Shown: positions 61,101 through 64,000 of the stretch, one piece after another
How the letters are laid out: each line of letters begins with the position of its first letter
How positions within the stretch are numbered: the first letter of the stretch is position 1
Source of the DNA: Nymphaea colorata
Lineage: Eukaryota > Streptophyta > Magnoliopsida > Nymphaeales > Nymphaeaceae
DNA: 64,000 nt
Direction of reading: 5' to 3'
Assembly: GCF_008831285.2 (NCBI RefSeq)
Contig: NC_045138.2
Coordinates: forward strand, 9,951,205-10,015,204
Notes under the pieces: model-generated
What the model saw: the letters and a program-made list of their open reading frames with translations, nothing else
What the model was told of the DNA's origin: nothing
Database searches by the model: none
Made by a program: the position numbers and the translations under genes

Positions 61101-62900
61101 CGATACAATAGTGATGTTGGCTTTAATGCTATAGCATTTCTTCGATTCTGTGCTGTCAAACTGGCAGAGGGAGGGCTAATATGCTATGAAGGAAGCAAAG
61201 AAGCTTCTGATCAAGTGAATGGTGATGTTCCTGACAATCACACATTTACTGATAAGGATGAACATGTGTACTACTGGGTTCCCTTACTGACTGGTAACCT
61301 CTTGCCTTCTGTGAGAAGTCAAATATGATTTTTTCAAGAAACAAACTATTTATGGCAATTTCTCATTCATCTTCTGTTGATCTGTTCTATAGTGTATAAA
61401 AGTAATCTGGAAGTACCACTATTTTCAGGTCTTTCAAAACTCACTTCTGATCCTAGACCAGCCATAAGAAAAAGTGCATTGGAGGTGCTCTTTAATACGT
61501 TGCGTGATCATGGACATCTTTTTTCGCTCTCTTTCTGGATCAGAGTGTACAAGTCCGTGGTCTTCCCGATCTTTGATACCGTGGCACATGGAAAGGGAGT
61601 TTCATTAGATGGACAGTCGACAGAGGACATAGAAGGGCTTCTTCTTGAAAATGTTTGGAGTTCTGAAACTTGTGCATTGGCAGCACAATATCTTGTTGAC
61701 TTGTTTTCTGGTTTCTTTGACATAGTTCGCTTGCAGATCAAAAGTGTGGTTTCGATTGTCACTAGTTTCATTAGAAATCCCACTTTTGCTAGCATTGGTG
61801 TATCTGCATTCCTACGCCTGACCAGTAACGTGGGGAACATGCTCTCAGAAGATGAGTGGCAGGGGATACTCCTCTTGTTAAAAGAAGCAGCTGCTTCAAC
61901 ACAACCTAGCTTTCTACTTATCAAAAAGACAATGGATGGGATTGAGATACCTGACAGTGTGGAGGCATATCCTGAAGGTGACTTGTTTACTGAAAATGAG
62001 CTGCCTAATGATGAACCAGAGGATGATAGTCTACAGGTAGCCTCATACTGTGTCTCAAGAATGAAAGGACATATAGCTGTACAACTACTCATAATTCAGG
62101 TATACATTTAACGAGCACCAGTTCGAATGTTTCTCAGAATCTACTGATATTTTTTACAGTAACTGGAAAATATCTAGTGATGAACTGCTGTCACATTGTT
62201 CTGATCAAAATATGTTTGTTGTTTAATGCTTATCTTGGAACTTATGCAATTCATCGCATTGTTGTATCTTCATGTTTGTTGCTTTCAGGCTCTGATGGAT
62301 CTGTACAAGACACATAGGGAGTCCCTTACACCATTAAGCGTTATGATCCTCTTGGAGACATTTTCGTCCATCTGCCACCATGCTCATGAGATGAATTCCC
62401 ATGCCATCCTACAGGAGAAACTTCACAAAGTGTGTCTCATATTGGAGGTCTCTGATCCACCTTCCCTTCACCTCGAGAACGATTCCTACCAAAACTATCT
62501 CAAGTTCCTGCAGACACTGATTGACGACAACCCATCTCTATCAGAAGACAGAGGCATAGAGCTGCAGCTGGTTGCAGCGTGTGAGAAGATACTGGAAATA
62601 TACCTCGATTGTGCAGGTCTGCCGATACAAAATCAGCAGCTCCCAGGTGACCGGCCAAAGGCAAAGTGGGTCATTCCCCTGGGGACAATAAAGAAGGAAG
62701 AGCTGGCTGCTCGCACTTCTTTGGTGGTGTCAACCCTGCAGGTGTTGTGTAGTTTAGAGAAGGATACATTCAAGAAATACATCTGTCGCTTTTTCCCGTT
62801 GGTGGTAAATTTAATTCGCTGTGAGCATAGCTCGGGTGAAGTGCAGCGTGTTTTGAGGGATTTATTCCAATTTTGTATAGGCCCAATAATAATATTGTAA
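39726..62900 (+). CDS. BIG3: BIG-type ARF guanine-nucleotide exchange factor (BIG3-like), complete
   Basis: Eleven exons: 39726-40702, 57100-57417, 57548-57884, 57993-58415, 58531-58820, 58942-59215, 59548-60053, 60143-60464, 60942-61293, 61429-62099 and 62289-62900. All junctions are GT-AG and phases agree; the sum is 5082 nt, 1693 residues, close to the usual 1700-1790. The opening [19 protein letters not shown] marks the N-terminal DCB region. The HUS box NYDCD is at 419-423. The Sec7 domain (about 545-735) has the catalytic glutamate in [12 protein letters not shown] at E634 and [16 protein letters not shown] helical repeats fill the rest. Sequence throughout follows Arabidopsis BIG3 rather than BIG1/2/4 or BIG5. 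Such proteins load GTP on ARF at the trans-Golgi and support secretion. Exon 1 is GC-rich, the others AT-rich. Intron 1 is 16.4 kb and transposon-filled. Confidence 0.95.
42983..44097. mobile_element. hAT-B non-autonomous element, GGTACGG type
   Basis: The termini are TTATGTCACATGGGTACGG (left) and, on the minus strand, CTATGTAACATGGGTACG (right). Both subterminal regions are packed with GGTACGG, GGTACC and GTACCGG units. The right end adds an imperfect palindrome, GGTACGTTGACCGTACC with GGTACGGTCAACG. The interior has no transposase. It interrupts the copia protease/integrase. No 8-bp duplication could be recognised, perhaps from mutation. The 54950 copy shares its layout and has an exact duplication. 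Confidence 0.75.
43175..43275. repeat. Short tandem array in hAT-B
   Basis: Units of the form CACATAAATCATGGTCCAAAA, with variants, are repeated about four times with a period near 21 bp inside the 42983 element. Confidence 0.75.
44676..44683. repeat. Target-site duplication, left, of hAT-A derivative
   Basis: GTCCTAAC; the partner at 45446-45453 is GCCCTAAC, seven of eight identical. Confidence 0.75.
44684..45445 (-). mobile_element. hAT-A internal-deletion derivative
   Basis: 762 bp with termini CAATGTTGTA (left) and CGGTGTTATC (right, minus strand), flanked by 8-bp GTCCTAAC/GCCCTAAC. The left part matches hAT-A through the AAAAA array into the acidic tail codons ([10 protein letters not shown] on the minus strand, near 45090-45120). 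The transposase core and BED finger are missing. The right part keeps GATACG-type repeats. It could only move with transposase supplied by another copy. Confidence 0.82.
46184..47530 (+). pseudogene. Copia reverse transcriptase
   Basis: A 448-codon open stretch contains the RVT_2 landmarks: [72 protein letters not shown] and the catalytic [12 protein letters not shown]. The Thr in KNTFLNG replaces the usual Ala. The frame closes in the linker before RNase H, and the next frame (47527) picks up [10 protein letters not shown], so one frameshift or stop separates them. Confidence 0.82.
47527..48064 (+). pseudogene. Copia RNase H and C-terminus
   Basis: Two overlapping frames carry [26 protein letters not shown] and then [30 protein letters not shown] and [11 protein letters not shown], the standard copia RNase H end. 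A frameshift lies near 47765. The stop at 48062-48064 is next to the polypurine tract. Confidence 0.8.
48135..48377 (-). repeat. 3' LTR of young copia
   Basis: 243 bp, TGTTGCTTATTGG to AAGTACTTAACA. Confidence 0.92.
48514..49692 (-). pseudogene. Reverse transcriptase / RNase H of young copia
   Basis: 49692-49012 carries [32 protein letters not shown] and the catalytic [10 protein letters not shown]. 48993-48514 carries the RNase H motifs [26 protein letters not shown] and [15 protein letters not shown]. They are separated by a stop at about 49010, so the protein is not continuous. Confidence 0.85.
50355..51716 (-). pseudogene. Protease and integrase of young copia
   Basis: One 453-codon frame contains the protease motif [11 protein letters not shown], the gag-pre-integrase ([20 protein letters not shown] with [14 protein letters not shown]) and the integrase core ([42 protein letters not shown]). 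Integrase zinc and DDE residues look present. The frame stops at about 50355, before the linker that precedes reverse transcriptase. Confidence 0.85.
51732..52610 (-). pseudogene. gag of young copia
   Basis: Three frame-shifted pieces: the N-terminus ([20 protein letters not shown], 52610-52353), the UBN2-type core ([20 protein letters not shown], 52353-52138) and a Gly/Arg-rich tail with the zinc knuckle [15 protein letters not shown] (51935-51732). Breaks between the pieces make the protein discontinuous. Confidence 0.8.
53429..53669 (-). repeat. 5' LTR of young copia
   Basis: 241 bp, adjacent to the minus-strand primer site CTCTGATACCA (plus strand) at 53418-53428. Confidence 0.92.
53675..53824 (+). 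repeat. Remainder of plus-strand copia 3' LTR
   Basis: It continues the LTR interrupted at 48134, after the TAAAC duplication, and ends in TATTCTACA. Directly afterwards the sequence is hAT-A transposase, so the plus-strand copia had inserted into that hAT. Confidence 0.65.
53826..54590 (-). pseudogene. hAT-A transposase fragment, N-terminal half
   Basis: The minus strand starts near 54590 with [10 protein letters not shown], the equivalent of the intact copy's MSDPAWQW. It continues through a degenerate linker, then [12 protein letters not shown] and [17 protein letters not shown] at the truncated end; the intact copy has ASVGRGYKMPSF and GWTDIKNRTLVNFLVYC there. Frameshifts occur in the BED and linker region. 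The catalytic core beyond NFLVYC is absent. Confidence 0.72.
54870..54902. other. GC hairpin in hAT-A fragment
   Basis: CATAAAAAAGGGGG, a TTCGGT loop and CCCCCTTTTTATG form a stem at the same place as the hairpin at 7605-7633 in the intact copy, with a different stem sequence. Confidence 0.7.
54950..56237. mobile_element. hAT-B non-autonomous element, GGTGCGG type
   Basis: 1288 bp, termini CTGTGTCACC and GGTGACATAG, flanked by the exact 8-bp duplication GGCACGAT (54942-54949, 56238-56245). Subterminal regions are filled with GGTGCGG, GGGTGCG and CGCACCC units, and the right one has inverted CTGACTCG/CGAGTCGGG pairs. The interior holds TTATTA repeats and an (AT)n run and a GC-richer section, without transposase. 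The same layout as the 42983 element, with a changed repeat unit. Confidence 0.9.
55077..55129. repeat. (TA)n microsatellite in hAT-B
   Basis: An alternating TA tract of about 50 bp follows a TTATTATTA array (55027-55076). Confidence 0.88.
60551..60607 (+). repeat. 19-bp unit repeated three times in intron 8
   Basis: AAGATCGTCTAATACTTGT three times head to tail. A second pair with a period of 32 bp (containing AAGGTGTCATATTGACAGAA) lies at 60810-60870 in the same intron. Confidence 0.92.
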
Positions 62901-64000
62901 TTTTTTTTTGCTCTCTCTATCTCTCTCTGTGTCCGTTTGTATATGTGTGTGCGCGCGGGTGCGGGTGCGTGCATGTGGGGCTCTGGTCAAATATGTTGTC
63001 TGCCAAATGTACAGTTGATATAAATATGTTTTGCCTCTGATAACTAGAATTTCGACGTTTCATTGTTTCTTGTTTTGAAAGGTATGGAATTTTGTTTTAT
63101 ATTTTCGAAAATTATGATAACTAGAATTTCGATGTCTCATCGTTTCTTGTTTTGAAAGGTATGGAATTTTATTTTATATTTCCTAAAAATGATTTCCGTT
63201 GTTTGGTCCAATATCGATATCGACAATCTTGATGTTGAAGAGGTTTTTGATTGATTTATAAAATTGTTGTGAGAACTCTGCTGTATTGTGCTATTTTCGT
63301 TCTTCGTGAGCAAACACATGTATTTGCTTCAAAGGACGATCATTCAACTCTTTGAATTTGGGTCCATATCCAGTTTTGAATTTAATACCTATAACTTTAC
63401 TGCAACCATGCAATTAAGTTTTGCGTTTTCACGGTTGTACCCAATCTATATGTTCACTGTACTTTTTAAAATAAGGTACCACGAAAAACAAGTAGTCACC
63501 CAAATATAACATGGTAAGTAAAGTCGCAACTGCATGTTTTACTTTGTGGTCCAATCATGCATGCCCAAACTTTCATCTACTTCGAAATGAAGTTACAGAA
63601 AGAGGTTTTCAGATGCAACCCTGCTGGAGGTATTCTCCCTAATACTCTCACCAAAATAATTTGAAAACAGAAGAGAGTCAAGAGACCGTATAGTATAAAA
63701 ATTACATAAGAAGAATGGGAGCAGTACGTTAGCTGAACGTAAAAACAGAGCGACAGATGACTACCCATCCTCTAACAAACTTAAAAGTAATATGCTGACA
63801 AAGTAACATCAAGACAAGCCCATCAGGATCACCCATACATAAAAAATAGCCTCACATGAATCTTTTAAGAAAGTTTAATATGAAAAAAACATTTAATATT
63901 TGACTAAGAAACTAGATTGGATTTAGATTTAAGAAATGACATCTATTGAATTCAGATATGGATTTGGACACATACAAATATCCAATCAGATTCAGATCCG
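62901..64000. other. 3' UTR and downstream DNA
   Basis: After the TAA come T-rich, CT-rich and GT-rich stretches (62903-62980), then AT-rich DNA. A 77-bp tandem duplication lies at 63041-63194. Beyond 63500 no gene or element is recognisable. The last 50 bases (ATCCAATCAGATTCAGATCC) have the look of a repeat edge but cannot be assigned. Confidence 0.4.
63041..63194. repeat. 77-bp tandem duplication downstream of BIG3-like gene
   Basis: Two adjacent copies begin TAACTAGAATTTCGA and share TTTCTTGTTTTGAAAGGTA. They differ at several positions. Confidence 0.85.

Overview
The window is nuclear DNA of a flowering plant. Evidence: a large ARF-GEF gene with GT-AG introns, many Ty1/copia elements primed from a plant initiator-Met tRNA site (TGGTATCAGAGC), BED-type hAT transposons and a long solo LTR. 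The first exon of the main gene is GC-rich while later exons and all intergenic DNA are AT-rich. I cannot name the species.

There are only two host genes. (1) 8051-8863 (+) carries the last four coding exons of an RRM RNA-binding protein of the ARP1/RBM24-like plant family. Its RRM half is not recognisable, apart from one degenerate candidate exon near 2960. A 3.4-kb hAT transposon lies between the two. (2) 39726-62900 (+) is a complete gene for a BIG-type (BIG3-like) Sec7 ARF guanine-nucleotide exchange factor. It has 11 coding exons; I joined them by eye and they stay in frame for 1693 codons. Intron 1 is 16.4 kb and holds a nested transposon stack; the remaining ten introns are small.

Layout. 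1-726: 5' end of a minus-strand copia element. 1126-2281: two decayed hAT elements. 4368-7801: near-intact hAT (hAT-A) with exact 8-bp target duplication. 8051-10500: RRM gene 3' half and UTR. 13237-17901: old copia with both LTRs and a long perfect palindrome in its 5' LTR. 18900-19620: LINE reverse-transcriptase relic. 20649-22520: truncated relative of the 13-kb copia. 23580-29654: minus-strand copia with an 0.9-kb GGCCC-rich element nested in it. 29671-33051: 3.4-kb solo LTR. 33057-39690: AT-rich intergenic DNA. 39726-62900: BIG3-like gene. 62901-64000: downstream DNA.

The stack in intron 1, read outward in: a minus-strand copia fragment (about 41640-44676) split by a hAT-B element (42983-44097); a hAT-A deletion derivative (44684-45445) exactly at the junction with a plus-strand copia remnant (45454-48134 and 53675-53824); a younger complete minus-strand copia (48135-53669) in that remnant's 3' LTR; a hAT-A fragment (53825-56351) with a second hAT-B (54950-56237) inside its subterminal repeats.

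The most unusual signal is in the hAT ends. hAT-A ends are packed with CGTATCG/CGATACG units. The hAT-B copies carry the same layout, but one uses GGTACGG units and the other GGTGCGG units at both ends, as though the whole repeat set changed together.
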